DNA of 64,000 nt from Varroa destructor (taxonomy: Eukaryota; Arthropoda; Arachnida; Mesostigmata; Varroidae), in NCBI RefSeq assembly GCF_002443255.2, contig NW_019211456.1, positions 16,973,557 through 17,037,556 of the forward strand. The letters run 5' to 3'. Below are positions 1 to 13,366 of this stretch, piece by piece. The notes under the pieces are model-generated. The model was given only the letters and a program-made list of their open reading frames with translations. It searched no databases and was not told the DNA's origin. The translations under genes were made by a program, and so were the position numbers. Position 1 is the first letter of the stretch, and the number at the start of each line of letters is the position of its first letter.

Positions 1-3000
1 AGGTGATCCCACGACGTAACCCAAAAAGCGCACTAAATGAGACTAGCATTTTCGGGTTTTTCACTTACTCGAGCTTATTCATACGGCGGCAGTGTAAGAA
101 GGATTTATGAAAATTACTCAGCAATCCAAGTAATATCTATGTAGATAATTTTGCTCGAAACAGCTTGTCATTGGCAACCGTTTATCAAGCGATTAGTCAT
201 TCCTACTGGGGATATATTAGCGTCACCTTAATTTGTGACAACTAAACGAAGAAGTAATTCTAATGCTACGGCACAGTATATGTGGGCAAAATATTCAGCA
301 CATATGTACCAGACACAGAAACATTATTACACCAAGAAAGCATGTACATCACATATGCCTTTTTATTGCGCAACTATTAGGGTCTACCCTTACCTCTTTC
401 TGAATTGGCCGGTTCTGATGGGTTCGATTCTGTGGCAAGATGTGCAAGTTTCACCAACACAAACGAGTCCCGCGACAATGACCGAGAAATCTGTTATCTG
501 TCGGACTATTGCACAGGAGGTGGACGAGCTTAAATCACGATTGCCAGGCGAAGGCTTGGCTGACGCACAAGCTGCCTAACTCCCAGCATCTTTGAATCGG
601 AATTACGGTCGTGGAAACAAATGCTAATTTGCATGTCATCAGAAAGAAAACGTTACCACCAATGATTTAAAAGAGCCTTCTCCTTAGACATCCCTTCCTC
701 CGGGGTGGGTAATAGTTGACAATTGATGGAGGAGGTTGGTCCGAAATCAGTCATTGGCTGACTGCACCAGGAACGCCGCAGTCGAAGTGCCACTGGAGCA
801 GCGACAGCTTATCATTCGAAGGCACATAGGCAGGACAGACCGTAAGAATGTAAACAAGGAAAAATGGAGTAGCGAGAAATACACCCATCAAACCACTCGA
901 AGGTTGCTTAAAAATAAGGGTTCAGGCAGGGAACAAGCAAACGTTCGCTTGGAAAATGTCACCGAACTGTTTGCCATAGATGGTCATTTTGACCAGCGGC
1001 TGCAGCTGGCGGGGCGGACCAGTGTTGTTTGAAATGAGGCGTCCATCTCGTAACGCTCGATTTGTGTCAAAGAAATCTTTAAAGAGGGTCGTCTCATGGT
1101 GATGTAAATGCTTCAGCTTTCGTTTTGAGCTTCGCTCAAGAAGCTGTTATTCTGAGTGATCGATAAATAGAAAGGCTAGTATTGATGCTCTTCTTATAAA
1201 ATTATAGCGTATATATACATACAGCTTATTGTTTACAGTATATGAATGTCTCTCGAACACTCAGAAGATAAAGCAGTAATTTATTTGCTATGGACCCAAT
1301 GGTGTATTAATTGTCACATCAGTGTAAAAGGGTAATTATCTAGCTTTTCTCATGAATGATTACGATAATTTGTCCATCAGGTGGGTCGCGTGTTCAGGCC
1401 GTCTAAGTAACAGAAAATACCTGGATTGATTTAGCCGTAATTGATGCGATCCTTCTTGAGGTTTGTTTCTTGAATCTATCACCGGTATTTTTACTATTTC
1501 TCTAAAAAGCACCTAAAAGTAAATTACTTTGTACAAAGTGCTTAGTTACTTATCAAAGGACGTTACTTTACAGGATTTCTACTACTAAGAGTACTACTTA
1601 GTTTTAAAGGCAGATATGGCTGCAGATTGAACGAGGTTTAATGCGGCCTCGAGAAATGGCTTCCGTCACAGCGACGAAATGTCGACGTTGGTTAGGTAAT
1701 AAGAAGAGGTTAATCGTATCGCGTCGATGAGCACCTACACAATAGGAGATGGTCTCATTCTGATTACGGCTGCCTGGGTTGTCTACTGTCTTTGCATAAG
1801 GGCTAACTGCATGCTAATCTGATGCCGGTGACAGACCTGCACGTTTTAGCTCTGCCCTGCAGAAATTACTGCAAAATGTCCAAAAGTAGAAATGCTAAAA
1901 GGTTTTCGAGTAACATTATAGACGACAGGACCCTCTTACCAATGAGAGAAGGTTAGATGGATGATTTAGCCAAATTATCTGGCGGGTCCATCGTTCTGCT
2001 TCCGAGTTCAGAAAAACAACATGAGACATAAACGGTAACGAAAGCGAAGTAATTATAAGACATGGATTACCTCTTTAAGACAAGTAGATGCACGCGCGAA
2101 CGTGTAGTTAGAATATGGTACGGTGACACGGAATCAATCTACAGTATAAGCCCGAAAAAAGTGTACAGTAAGCTAAAACTCAGACTCCTCAAACCACCTC
2201 TGGAACGAAGTACAGATCTAGGTCAGCAAGGCGGTCGATCTATCGTCCGTGCAGCACTAGAAGCAACCTCTTAAAGTCAAACGAGGCAAAATGAGATATC
2301 TGCAGGCATCACTACCGTAAACCAATATTAACAGTCACGGAACATAGCTGCTTCCATCATTTCGAGGCGCGGCACGTGTGCTTTTATCATTATAGTGGTG
2401 TTTGCAGGTGGAAACCGTACGCATTTGCATATGGCAAATATGGAAGCGTATAGGCAACTATCACACTACAGGACCGGCTTTCTACAACTCCGGCTAGCGA
2501 ATCTGCCTGGCAAACGGCAGTCCGTAGGATAGGAAAAAAAAGCTCTGACATGCAGCCAACTAAGAGCAGTATGCCATTCCAGCTGTCTCATTTCTCTAAC
2601 AGAGCAAAGAAGAAAAAGAAGATTACTGCCTTCCATTTTGCTAATAAGCAGCCTCGTATAGCCATCCCTATTTTCTATGAGAGGTAATCGTGCACTCACG
2701 CGCAAAAGGAGCTTACTGCACGCATGATTGAGATTACAGCAGTGGAAGAGGAGCTAAGAGGAGGGAATAGAATACATCGCTTTCGTCTCCAAAGTTCGAA
2801 GTATAGTTTGCTGAAAACTGGAGATAGGTTAAAGAAGTTCTGCTTACAATTGCTGCTAGTGACCTCCTAAACTTCGTCGCTGTAAAGTTTAGTGAAACAA
2901 AAAAAGCTGGCTGTAATAAATACAACCAATGCACTCGCCGATAATGAAGCCGCGTGAAACACACAAGCCAGAAGCGTTCTTGGATCTAAACGTGAATTTA

Positions 3001-3919
3001 GAGGAAACAGTCTGGATTAATGCCGGCGTGAAAAACGTTGGCATTCTAATCTCGGCAGGAGGTATGAAGCACTGACAATATCCTTTTTGGTTTCTGTGCA
3101 ATTTACGGAATCTAAATGGTTCGTACAAATTTTTTATAAATCACTCTTGGCAAAGGAACTTTTGCAATCCGTTCATTGCAGAAGTATGGTTCACAAGTGT
3201 AGCTCAGCAGCACGTGAGAACCACACAGTTTTTGCCATACTTAATTTCGATCCCCTAAACACCAGTAGCGACGACTTTATTACTGCCCTATGACATAATT
3301 TTACGAGCGCGGTGGTCGCAATAAAATGGTAAGCGAGATCCCGCCTATCTAAGTTTAAGCAAGATGGCAACTTTTATTATCCAACATTGCGATACTGGAT
3401 ATAAGAAATGAACATTAGACTCGTTGTCTTTTCGTAGGTAAACAACTCGAATCAAAAGGCTTTAGATACATGTACTTGCTTAGTACATGTACTTGTTCAG
3501 ATCTTGTCCGATATCACAGCCCACAGCCGAAAAAACTTTTTATACTTGGAGGTTAGGGTGTCTTACTTTTTGCTCGAGAAGGGAAAAATGGAAAGATCGA
3601 TATCATACGAGATGGAAGGAGCTAACTTTCCTTCAATAGAACTCACTGATTGATGCTATTAACAAGTGTTCGGCGCCCGCGTAGCGCGAGTGGGCTTCAT
3701 GAAAGAGAACGTAACCAACATTAGTGAGTCATCCCAGAAATAAACAATGTATTGTGCTCACCGTCATAATCAGGTACTGCCTTTACCAATCCTACAACCT
3801 TATCGTTCGCACAAAAAGATAATCAGATTAGATAATTATACGTTTAATATTAATCGCTTGTTACCAATTTAAAGATTCGCAGCCGCCAAAGCAAGCTCAT
3901 AGTCAATAATGGCTAAATG
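1..3919. other. Non-coding stretch, no recognisable gene
   Basis: Open frames here are short, often begin with non-ATG codons and show no recognisable protein family on either strand. The only structured item is a 17-bp tandem repeat near 3.47 kb, listed separately. The sequence is A+T-rich with undepleted CpG. It is most simply intergenic or intronic DNA. Confidence 0.6.
3467..3500. repeat. 17-bp tandem repeat, two units
   Basis: Two adjacent 17-base units, 3467-3483 and 3484-3500, both begin tacatgtacttg and differ at two positions near their ends. The tacatgta core is itself palindromic, so each unit contains a small inverted repeat. This is a simple local duplication and no function is implied. 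Confidence 0.9.
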
Positions 3920-4005
3920 TTTCGAGTTTTACGTCTGGCATTGCCGTTAAGCATTCCATATGATACGCAATTAAGTGTGTCTACGTCAGGAGCCGAACCT
4001 AGGCC
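3920..4005 (-). mobile_element. SINE-like dispersed repeat, copy A
   Basis: This is one of three diverged copies of a short repeat. Read on the minus strand it opens with a B-box-like segment (aggttcggctcc), then tagacacactt, a variable middle, then ggaatgcttaacggcaatg and a conserved end reading gtaaaactcgaaa. Copy B at 6435-6521 shares the second half almost base for base, from the ggaatg block to ctcgaaa, and also the gacacactt block. This copy is shorter in the middle than copies B and C. The B-box resemblance and dispersed copies fit a tRNA-derived SINE fragment. I could not find a matching A box, tail or target-site duplication, so the class is inferred. It could instead be a fragment of a larger unrecognised repeat. 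Confidence 0.6.
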
Positions 4006-6434
4006 ATTAGGCGGCTTTAGAAGATGTTATTTCCTGAACTATCACAGGACGGTATAGAACTTCGCTAATCGATTAATTCAGTCTAAATGCATGTTATACC
4101 GGTAGCAATGGCAGAGCGTCCGTACAAGACAGACCCGGTAAATTACACTAAGAAGAAATTAGCGGGTCTCTTCCAGTCATCTAGATACACTATAATAACA
4201 CAGCTTATGAACTCTACGTTGTGAGGCAGAGCTTTACCAGTCAGTAAAAACTGTGATCATGCAGACGAAACATTTCGAACGATTCTTCCTGTATGAAAAT
4301 CAACGTGTAGAACAAGGCTCATTAAAAAAAAAACATTGTCACACCGCTTTTTTCCTGAAAATTCTTATCACAACCTTCTAAGCTTCACCGTATTAGTCAT
4401 ATTAATTATGACACGAAGACTTTTGTTCAATTTGTACAAGGCCGTGAGAGTAATAACCGATTGCGGAATATTTGAAGGCGTTTGCTCGACCAACGTTCTC
4501 GAGGATGTTATCGTAATGTTTGAGGTTCGATGGTCCGACAAAATGGATGGGCCTCATTTAAGATGAGCAAACGTTCTTTTATTTATGCACATATATTGTG
4601 TGCTGTGAAGCCTGTGTCGATTTGGCTCGTATTGAAATATTCACATAAACACAGAAAAAGAATGTTTATATACACAATTTTTTTGTCTAGTAACTCGTGA
4701 TTACTTATTCCGGTTAGATTTTAGATTACTGGATCGCATTTTTGGCTGAAACTCATTGAAGGCCCCAAAAAAAAATGTTCAGTCGCTGTATCACTTGTCA
4801 CGATTGAGTCTCTACATTTTTGACGGTATTGGATGATGTTTTCTTACTGTATCGCATTTCAAAAAAAAACCCCCGTACCCAGACAATTCCTGGCGGAATA
4901 GCAGTATTATCACCTCGACCAACTGTCACGTCAGTCACTGACAGTTTTACATTGGATATTTGCCTGCTGATGATTCAGTAAATAAATTCGTGGTTGAGAG
5001 AAAGCGTCAAATTGCGACACGAACGGGATGTGGAACGTCATTTCACCAGGTCCAAGTGACTGCTTCGCGTCGTCAGTCATATTTTAAAAGTTGGCGGTAG
5101 CTCAGTCTCCAATACGTTTTGTCGCCTGCTACCAAAAGCCTATGCCCCGGCCCCTTTCCGGTAACGGCTGCCCATTTTACAATAAGCAATAAGCACGGCA
5201 GCAAGGATGAGGACGTTGTGAGATTTCTTGTTTGTTTTTATGCTCTGTGTTCACTTCTGATTTGTAGGACAAATTTACTTTAGTAAAAAAAGGATTACAG
5301 CTCACTGCTGGATGTATCTGTTCCAGTGTATACTAGAGGTCTAATTTGTTTTATTGAACGACAGTACGGAAAGAAAGGCGTACCTATGCCGTGCATTGAA
5401 TAAGCAATAACTTTAACTTCATGTAACATTCATTACAACAGCGAAACAACTTCCGAAGAATAACAGTAAGGCTAAACTGAATACGTTCGACTAGATACAG
5501 CTAGGGCGTATTCGCTGGACTGACGCGCTCTTTTAGTCAACGTCCGACAAAACGGAGCTTTTATGGACATAATTTTGCTTAACACTAAGTTGAAACTTTA
5601 TTAAGTAAATGCTTAGGAAACAGGAATTTATTGAACTGAAACAAATGAAATGCTAACACCAATTTTTTGCGTTCTATCTTTTCTCTTCGTTGCAGTTTTC
5701 TTAATATGGTGCCGAATTTTTACAACCTAGGTCAATATGAAGGAAAGGAGTCGGTCTTTTAAACACATTTGGCCTCCTAAACAGTATCAGATGTTAAACG
5801 AAACACTGAACACATGTCGATGTTCAGCTGAAAAATTAGAAAATTTCTCTACTGCGAACCTCCTGAATAACAGCTCATATTATAAACAGATAATAGGCAA
5901 TTATCTCGAGGCCAATGAAAACGAAAGACGGAAGCCAAACACAGAGCAGAATCCAACACCCGAAAGAATCATGATCGTGACAAAACTCCTACCTCAAAGC
6001 CTATTACTTCATCGGATTGCAATTATAATGTAAGTTGTTTCGGTGACACTCGTGCTCAGTTCGCGTCAACATCGGGGGTAGACATCTGGTAGACATAATT
6101 CGGATCAAACTCAGCAGCTTTTATTTATATATATATATATATATATATAAGTCCATATGTGTTGTATGTTCATCATAGCATCATTACCTGCGGTTTTTTC
6201 CATTTTATAAAAATCACACCCCTACATGTAAATTTTTCATGTGGATTGCAGTTTTTTTAATAGGATAACGCTATACGCCTTTGCATCAATGAGAAGGAAA
6301 ACAATGGAAAGCATCTATCCAAAGCAATGTACTTTGTATGACAGCATTCGTGTTATTGGCAGACGTGCGGACATACGTTTCCATGAAAGTTTACTTGGTA
6401 ACGTATTTTCCTGGTAGTTTTAGGGATTGTTGTA
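4006..6434. other. Non-coding AT-rich stretch
   Basis: No protein family is recognisable. One ATG frame (5737-6033, plus, 98 codons, Asn/Glu/Lys-rich) follows a pyrimidine tract ending in tgcag at about 5695. That could be a 3' splice site, but I see nothing else to support an exon. A (TA)12 microsatellite lies at 6128-6151. Confidence 0.55.
6128..6151. repeat. (TA)12 microsatellite
   Basis: This is an uninterrupted run of twelve TA dinucleotides in an AT-rich stretch. It is perfectly self-complementary, so it could be extruded as a hairpin and is probably length-polymorphic. Confidence 0.97.
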
Positions 6435-6521
6435 GTTTAGGCTCTTAGACACACTTCCCTTTCGTGCTGGAAGCCAGCCGTCGGGAATGTTTAACGGCAA
6501 TACCGGATGTAAAACTCGAAA
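6435..6521 (+). mobile_element. SINE-like dispersed repeat, copy B
   Basis: This copy is on the plus strand, opposite to copies A and C. It starts with gtttaggctct (a decayed B-box-like segment), then tagacacactt, a middle containing cgtgctggaagccagccgtc, then gggaatgtttaacggcaata and the conserved end gtaaaactcgaaa. The second half aligns closely with copy A, with a few transitions. The middle, absent from copy A, aligns with copy C. Similarity stops after ctcgaaa in all three copies, which suggests a real element boundary there. No poly-A tail or target-site duplication is evident. Confidence 0.62.
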
Positions 6522-9500
6522 CGTAGGGACGGTGATGCGTTATTGCGCGCAACTCAACCTGCTGAAGCAATTAAAAAATTTGGAAATTCGTGAATACATA
6601 TAAGCATATATAAATCATATACGAGAAAAAACATATGTACACGTTATAATGTGCTTTTTTCGTGTATGATAGTAAATCGAAAGAAAATTAGTACAGTAGA
6701 GTTTCGCAGCGTCCATCAGCTGGCCAGGCAGTCAGCTAACTTCGGGATCACCGTCTATCGTTGATCGAATACCAGATATGGGCCAACGCATCGGTTGTAG
6801 TTAAAATGCTGACTGTTCTAGTTTTAGGGTAAATCAGGCCAAAAAAATTTAACGCCGAAAAAGAAAAGGCATCTTACTCGCTGCTTGCCACTGGTACAAC
6901 CCTCCACTAAAATGTTAATTCTAACATGACCATTTTTCATCGATATATATCGATGGCAGCTACATATATATAGAGAATTAGATAACTAATAATTTTCTGC
7001 ATTTCTTAAAAAAGTCGGGATGAATTATTGCGAACTAATCCTGATCCCTGAATCGGTCCTGTGTTTTTTTTCTAAGTTTAACTTTAAGTCTTTAGTCGTA
7101 AGTCATGGATATTTATTATAGCATACCACCGGGCAGAGGTAGAATTGGCCGATAATCAGTAAGCGTAATTATAAAGTGGACGCAAATGGAACGTAGGTCT
7201 TATGTCTAGTAAATGCACGCAATCACCACCTACACGAGCGGTCCTTTTAGAAACAAATTAGATAAATTAAGGGGGCACTTCCATTTGAAACAACATGTTA
7301 AGATATCTCAAACAGGATGGATATTCAATCAAATTGTGCTCTTATTCGGCTTGGCCTAACTCCTCCTATATCATTATTGTCATGTACGTAAGGAACCTAT
7401 TTTACTTTGAAACAGCGATGAATCTCTATGTCAGTTCTCATGCTGAGCCTACCTAGAAACTACCACCAGTTTATGTCCAACAGCTAATTGTCATATTTGG
7501 ACGATAAATAATCCGTCACTAACCCGCGCGTCCGGGCATTACCCCCCACTGATGCTGTACCTTTTGGGCACACTTGCTTTTAATTCAAACATTTTCATTT
7601 TTAGATTACCTCTCGGATTCGAACGCAAGATGGCAATATTGTTGTCCATAATAGAGAGCATTAGTCGACAAGTACAATAACATCAATTATGAAGTCATCG
7701 TCCGCCTCACACAATCATCAATAACAAGTTTTTAATAACCTGAAGCGTGTTAGTGCTGAAGTAGCCGTCTGTGCTTTAGTAAACGAGACTCACGGCGATG
7801 ACATATTAGACGCATGGAAAAGCTTTCCCGGGAAGCTAAGGCAATCGAAAGCAGACGCGTGACTCGCTTAACGACAACTAGAAACGGTCTATCATGCTTA
7901 ATCAATACTGTTTGTACAGCCACCGCTTAAGAAACCTCATCGTTTTCAAATCCGCTACTAACACGAGTGTGGGGTACATATTTTTCAGGCAGTATTATGC
8001 CGACCATAGTGTGAAGTCGTGAGACTATATCAGAGAAGATCAAAAGCAGTGTGAGCGAGCAATCATTAATCTCAATGAACGTGTTCGTTATTTTCTGAGA
8101 ATTTAATCGGTTACCGTGGCCGATATAGTACGAGCTGGTCGTTAGCATGTTCAGTGCCCATACGATTCACTAGCTAGGTAATGGTTCCGTTACTCTACTC
8201 ATGTTTAGATCTTAGCAGGAGGTCTCTTGCCCTCTACAAAAGGAACTATCCTCTGCTGCGAGTGGTTCGGCAGCCGTCACTCTAGCAACAATATATTTTT
8301 TGATGCGGTTTTTCATTACCCCCTCTAGCTAATTCCGTCTAAACGATTCTGCAGTCATAAAAACGCGGCCATTATGGTCTACATCCATTGTTTGTACTTG
8401 AGATGGACGCTAGACACCACTGCGTTACTTTGTATCCGAATGAAACTACCCTACTCGAACTTGTTGTTTGACGCGCATTATATAGATGCATCGATGGGCT
8501 GAAGAGGCAGACTTCATTTTATGTACTTACAGTAGATATTCGCATATTTCATGTAGCTAGCTCGCTCGCTCGTAGCATTTGGTGTTTGAGATGGAGATAA
8601 AAGACGTGTAGGGAGTGATCTCATTGCCTGCTGTCGTTCGCCCAGCTGTAGGACTAGTTCGTTCAATGACACAATGAATGCGGGGGAAATGCGTGTTCCT
8701 TCATACAGGATTTTTGTGTTAACCAATTTACTCGATAGGTCAGTCGCTTGCTCCTGTAATTGAATGTTTGAGTGGAGAAAAATTACTAGCCATTCATAGA
8801 CTTTTTGCGTTTAATAGCACTAAGATCTGGGTTATTGGCTTTCGCTTTACGACTGGCAGTGTTATCAATGCATGGCATGCTGTATGATGTTTTTCCTCTC
8901 TTCTGTGGCCCGGGGTACCCTGCAACGAACAACAAACTTCAAAGTTTCAAACCAGCATGAGGATTAACTGCGGTGAATATTCATAAAGTGCGTCACTGTC
9001 CGTATCGGTGTAAACGTTTCACGTCCAATGCACACTTCACCCTAGACGTTACAAAATCAAAAGGTAACCTATTTCATCACAGTGTAATACAAATGGGTTT
9101 CTACGTCAGTTATTGATCGGTATCGTGGAAGGACTCAAGGTTTGACTCTTTGACTGACAGAATCGTGGCAAAAAATTTAAAGCCGTATCTTTATATTCCG
9201 TCCAGGATACAATGAAGTATCTATTCGGACCAGAAAAAAACAATTCGATTTTACGTTTCTGAAAAATTCCTAATTTTTGTGTCAAGTTTTTCCAGAAAAT
9301 CGTGACCAATGACGATTGTCAATCAGACAATAACAAATCATTGCGTATAAAACACCGCTGTGTATGCGGTTTATATAGTGCACACGCTCGCGCGCAAGAT
9401 ACTGTCATCGTTTATGCCGTCACTCGTTAAATATTTTTGCGAATTCTTGGTGACCTCTGCTTCTATTCATCGCTATATGTGGCCTCGTATGAGCTTTTTC

Positions 9501-10136
9501 TAACTAACAATATTCCATTCACGTGCCCTAGGAACTTACATGTGATATCCTTAGCTTTTTCGCTCCTGACCGACAGTTGAAAGTTAAAGTTGTTAACTTT
9601 GGTTTTGGCTTAGCTCGTTTACCAACAACGGCTTCCCAGTGAAATACGCATACCTATTCAGCCCATTTCTGTGATCTGTGGTGACCCTAGATTTTTGCTC
9701 AGATTGAAAAATGGGGTTTCATCAGCATAGCGTGCTATCAGACTTTTTGCTCTGGATTGACTTGACGTAGACCCTTCGGCATACTCTAAGCCATATAAGC
9801 TCACACGCATTATCTGATTCGAAAGAAACGGATCAGTTCTATATTACCCGAGAGATTAAGATTTTTACCATCCTACGTAATGTATTGGATAAATGACTTA
9901 ATAGTTGAATGTGGCGGTCTCGAAATTACTCTAGATCGCTATGTTATGCGTAAGCTAGAGCAATACCAAACATTCAGTGGGACGGGGTCAACGATGAGGT
10001 GTGCTCCGTGGACCCATCATATATGATTAAAGGAAAGGACATGGAAAAAATAGTCTTTCAATAAAAGTGACTTAGTTAAGGCTTCCGTGAATCTTCTCTG
10101 TTGAGACGTACCATTTGGTACGGTAACCTTTGAATC
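6522..10136. other. Non-coding stretch, no recognisable gene
   Basis: No recognisable protein, RNA gene or large repeat. A B-box-like string (ggattcgaac, about 7615) occurs without an A box or tRNA folding. A short GCTC/GCTA-rich run lies near 8555-8575. Confidence 0.55.
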
Positions 10137-10222
10137 ATATGTTTTTACAAACAGCGATAACACGCTAGCTCCGCTTGTGATATGTTTTTACAAACAGCGA
10201 TGACACGCTAGCTCCGCTTGTG
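10137..10222. repeat. 43-bp tandem duplication, near-identical
   Basis: Two directly adjacent 43-base units, 10137-10179 and 10180-10222, match at 42 of 43 positions. The single difference is gataacacg in the first unit against gatgacacg in the second. Each unit runs from atatgtttttacaaacagcg to ctagctccgcttgtg. The near-identity in otherwise decayed sequence indicates a recent duplication, or an unstable minisatellite caught at two copies. Confidence 0.97.
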
Positions 10223-10426
10223 GTGAAATTTAATTTCGCATCGTACATCAAAGGCAACAGTGATACGCCAGTATGTTTGTATTGACATCCATAATTAGAC
10301 TGAAATATATAGTCTTACGCTAATCGCGGAATAAAAACCCATAATTTACTACGAGTGAAATATAAATCATTATGTTCTTCGTTTGCCCAAAGAAGCTTCC
10401 TTAAACGTCGATAAAGCTGTTCTGTA

Positions 10427-10530
10427 TTTCGAGTGTTACGTGCGGCATCACTGTCAGGCATTCCATTAGACGGATGGAACGCTTCCTGTACGAAACCAAG
10501 TGTGTCTATGCCCAGATTCGAATCTAAACC
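10427..10530 (-). mobile_element. SINE-like dispersed repeat, copy C
   Basis: This is the longest copy of the family. On the minus strand it starts ggtttagattcgaatctggg, which resembles a Pol III B box / T-arm (consensus GGTTCGANTCC). It continues with catagacacacttgg, tcgtacaggaagcgttccat, ccgtctaatggaatgcctga, and ends in cgtaacactcgaaa. The gacacactt, ggaatgc and ctcgaaa blocks appear in the same order and similar spacing in copies A and B. It is more diverged in the second half than they are. The tRNA-like end suggests tRNA-derived SINE ancestry, but no A box is convincing upstream. Confidence 0.6.
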
Positions 10531-13366
10531 ACCACGTACGCGTCCCTATGATAAACAAGCATTTACTCTATTGACTAATCTAAGTATCGACATCAACTAG
10601 ATAATTTCGATGGTAGTGTTAATAACCCCATTCTCCTATGAATCTAGCTTGTTATCACTGTAAATGGCACACATACCCCACCACGCATTATTTCTGCTAA
10701 CTGCCGTGAAATTTCCCTCCTCGTGAACAATAAGGTGTCTTCCTATGTCCTCTGCTATTTTCGTTAGGACTTTTCGCGGTGCCATTGTTTGCCGCGCATA
10801 CCAACCACGAGGCTAGAGATGATTCACGAAACGCCATGAAATTACTTGATTTATTGTTAGAAACGGTGAAATATTCATGTGTCGGAGGACGGATCGACCG
10901 ATATACTTATCAAAGAATTTTGGATTCTGTATATGCTCGATTATTCAATTTTCAGCTCGGCTAGAGCTTTTCGAAAACGTCGTTTTAAAAATAAAACTTT
11001 GCGAAGTCGACCACTTGGTTTTTGCCTTTGAGAGGCAACACATTGAAGCATAAGTAAAATAACGCTAAATATGCGGAGTCCCGCAACCTCGTGACTCGGG
11101 GAACAGATTGAAAGTTCCCACTCGCGGAAAGTCGAACCGGAAGCAGCAAAGAAGACGATGGTGTGTACGGCTGGCTGGTCGATCTCTGCCTTCCTATACC
11201 CTTCACTGTGCCGTCTGCTCTCTGCGGTAGCGTCGTGTTTGCATGCATCCCTTCACGCGGCATTTACCTCGTTTCAGGTGGCAGATTCTTCTGCAGAAAC
11301 GTATCGCCAGACCAGCGTTGCGCACGTCGCTCATTGTAACTGTATTATGGCAGCTCTTTCAAAGTAAAGACCGGAGCCAACAGAATAAAAATGGAGGAAG
11401 AACGGAGCCTAAGCATCAAGTAACGTTCTCTGGCGTAAATCTTTACCGTAGCAGTGAATTCTTGATTCAGAATTCAATAAGGCGCTTATATCGTGCCTGT
11501 CTTACGAATGGAGTGGAAAAAATTGTCAGATATACGTGTGCACACTGCTAGGAAGAATATAGGAAAAAGAGCGGAGCTTCAAACAGAAGAACCGATTCGC
11601 TTATTTACGATTTTTTTGGGAGCCTAAGCCCGTTACAGTTACATAGACAATAAAACAACCACTTCCGAGTGTACTTGTAAAGTAGATGGTTTTTTACTAA
11701 TATATATATCGACAATCAATTAAGTCAGTGAAGGTCACATAAGTGCTGATGTATGAAAAATTGTTTAGTTTTGTTGCTTCCAGAAGTGCATAGTAAATAA
11801 ACATGCGGCTCTGTCTATGTACTGCAAGCCTAACAAATGATCTTGGTATACGCCGTCAATAAACAAGAACGGTGATTGTGCCAAAGCGAGCGTATGTATA
11901 GAATGTGATGATGTAATTCCTGTAACTTTTAGATAGTAGCACGATCTATGCAACGTTCTACCTACATAATCGTAGTACTCTTGGAAGTACAACGATACGA
12001 AAGGAACCTTTTCCACCAGGAAGTCATGCTCATATTGCAAATCCCTTGCAAAACATTTTTCGTAGTATGCGCCCCGAAGTACAACCATTTGGCTAAAGTC
12101 GCTATTGTTGTTCCGTGTGGATTTCATTGCGAGGCTAAAAAACCTAAGTGAATCCCGCCGGAAGACAAGCAAGGTTTGGGAATGTAGATAGGCAACGCAT
12201 GCTGATGAATACACTATTATATATAAACTTGCGCAAGATGTGCACTTTGTTTCACGGCCTCTTCTATCTCTTCCTTCGTTCTTCAGCTGATCTCGAACTG
12301 TTGCAATCGAGACCCCTGGAAGCAGTCTACAAGCTTTCTACATTCAATACATATGTCAGGTTCAGAAAATCATGCTTAAACAAAAGATATCTTTGCCGGT
12401 ACGTTGCGTGATACGTCGAGCATACGTGAACGTTGATTAAGCATTCAATAATATTTACGTTGCTAGGCGTACTATTTACAGTATGCAATTTACTAATGCA
12501 AAACGAAGACATGTTGCAAACACAGAATTTCAATATAATTTTAGGCACTCACATTGATAATAGACCTGAATCTTGTTTACGTGGGTCCCGTTCCATATTT
12601 CGTTTCACTTAAGTATCAGTTGCTTGGGTCTCATTGCGTCCTTTGTTTTTCTCAAATTTGCTTTATCGATTTCCCGACACTTTACCTCACTCGAGTTCTG
12701 TTGCACTATACTGCACACATTACATACACATACAAAAGTCAAAGCATCATATGCTAACTTCAACAGAACTTGTTCGTATAATGGAACCAGCTTGGAATCC
12801 AGAAGATTGCCCGTAGAAGATCATGTTTTCACTATTTTACACCGTTTTTTATACTGTTCAGTAGTAATAACTTCTGTCACACTGTCACTCTCGTTCAAAG
12901 TTGAGGTCAGCTACTTTTACTTCCTACAACTAATCACACGGTCCAAATGTCATGACGATATAATTGAAGGGTATTGTATTTTTCTATTTTTGGGGTGCGG
13001 TATTAGGTGCGGTACAGTGAACCTCCAATGCACGTTCCATAATAAAGCAAGTCGAACAATGCTATGTAATAAACTACTACACAGAGAAAGAATATACACC
13101 GCAGCTGCTTGCCTGGCAACGCACCATTCTGCAGTGTCTGATTTTTTTTCATCAATTCATTATCGACACATTTTGGATTAGGCTAGTTTCTACTATGAGA
13201 GTCGTCATCACCGAAGCATAGAAATCAAACGCCACGCATGCGCAAAACATCAGATAGAGAGTGCGTGATAGCGGTTTACATGGAAAAACGACGATCCACC
13301 TGAAACAATTAAATACGCCACATTATTTAATTGTTCCGATTTCGTCCAGTCAATTGATCCAGAGAA
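10531..13366. other. Non-coding stretch with chance open frames
   Basis: Several long open frames are present, notably 12573-13181 (plus, 202 codons, hydrophobic) and 11765-12214 (minus, 149 codons). Neither begins with ATG; they start at TTG and GTG. I recognise no domain in either. They could conceal internal exons but are not called as genes. Confidence 0.5.

Noticed and set aside
11765..12214. 149-codon minus-strand open frame
   Set aside because: It starts at GTG, no family is recognised, and this length is expected by chance in 64 kb.
12573..13181. 202-codon plus-strand open frame with hydrophobic stretches
   Set aside because: It starts at TTG and has no ATG until near its end. Pyrimidine-rich DNA naturally gives Phe/Leu/Ser-rich frames, and no domain is recognised.
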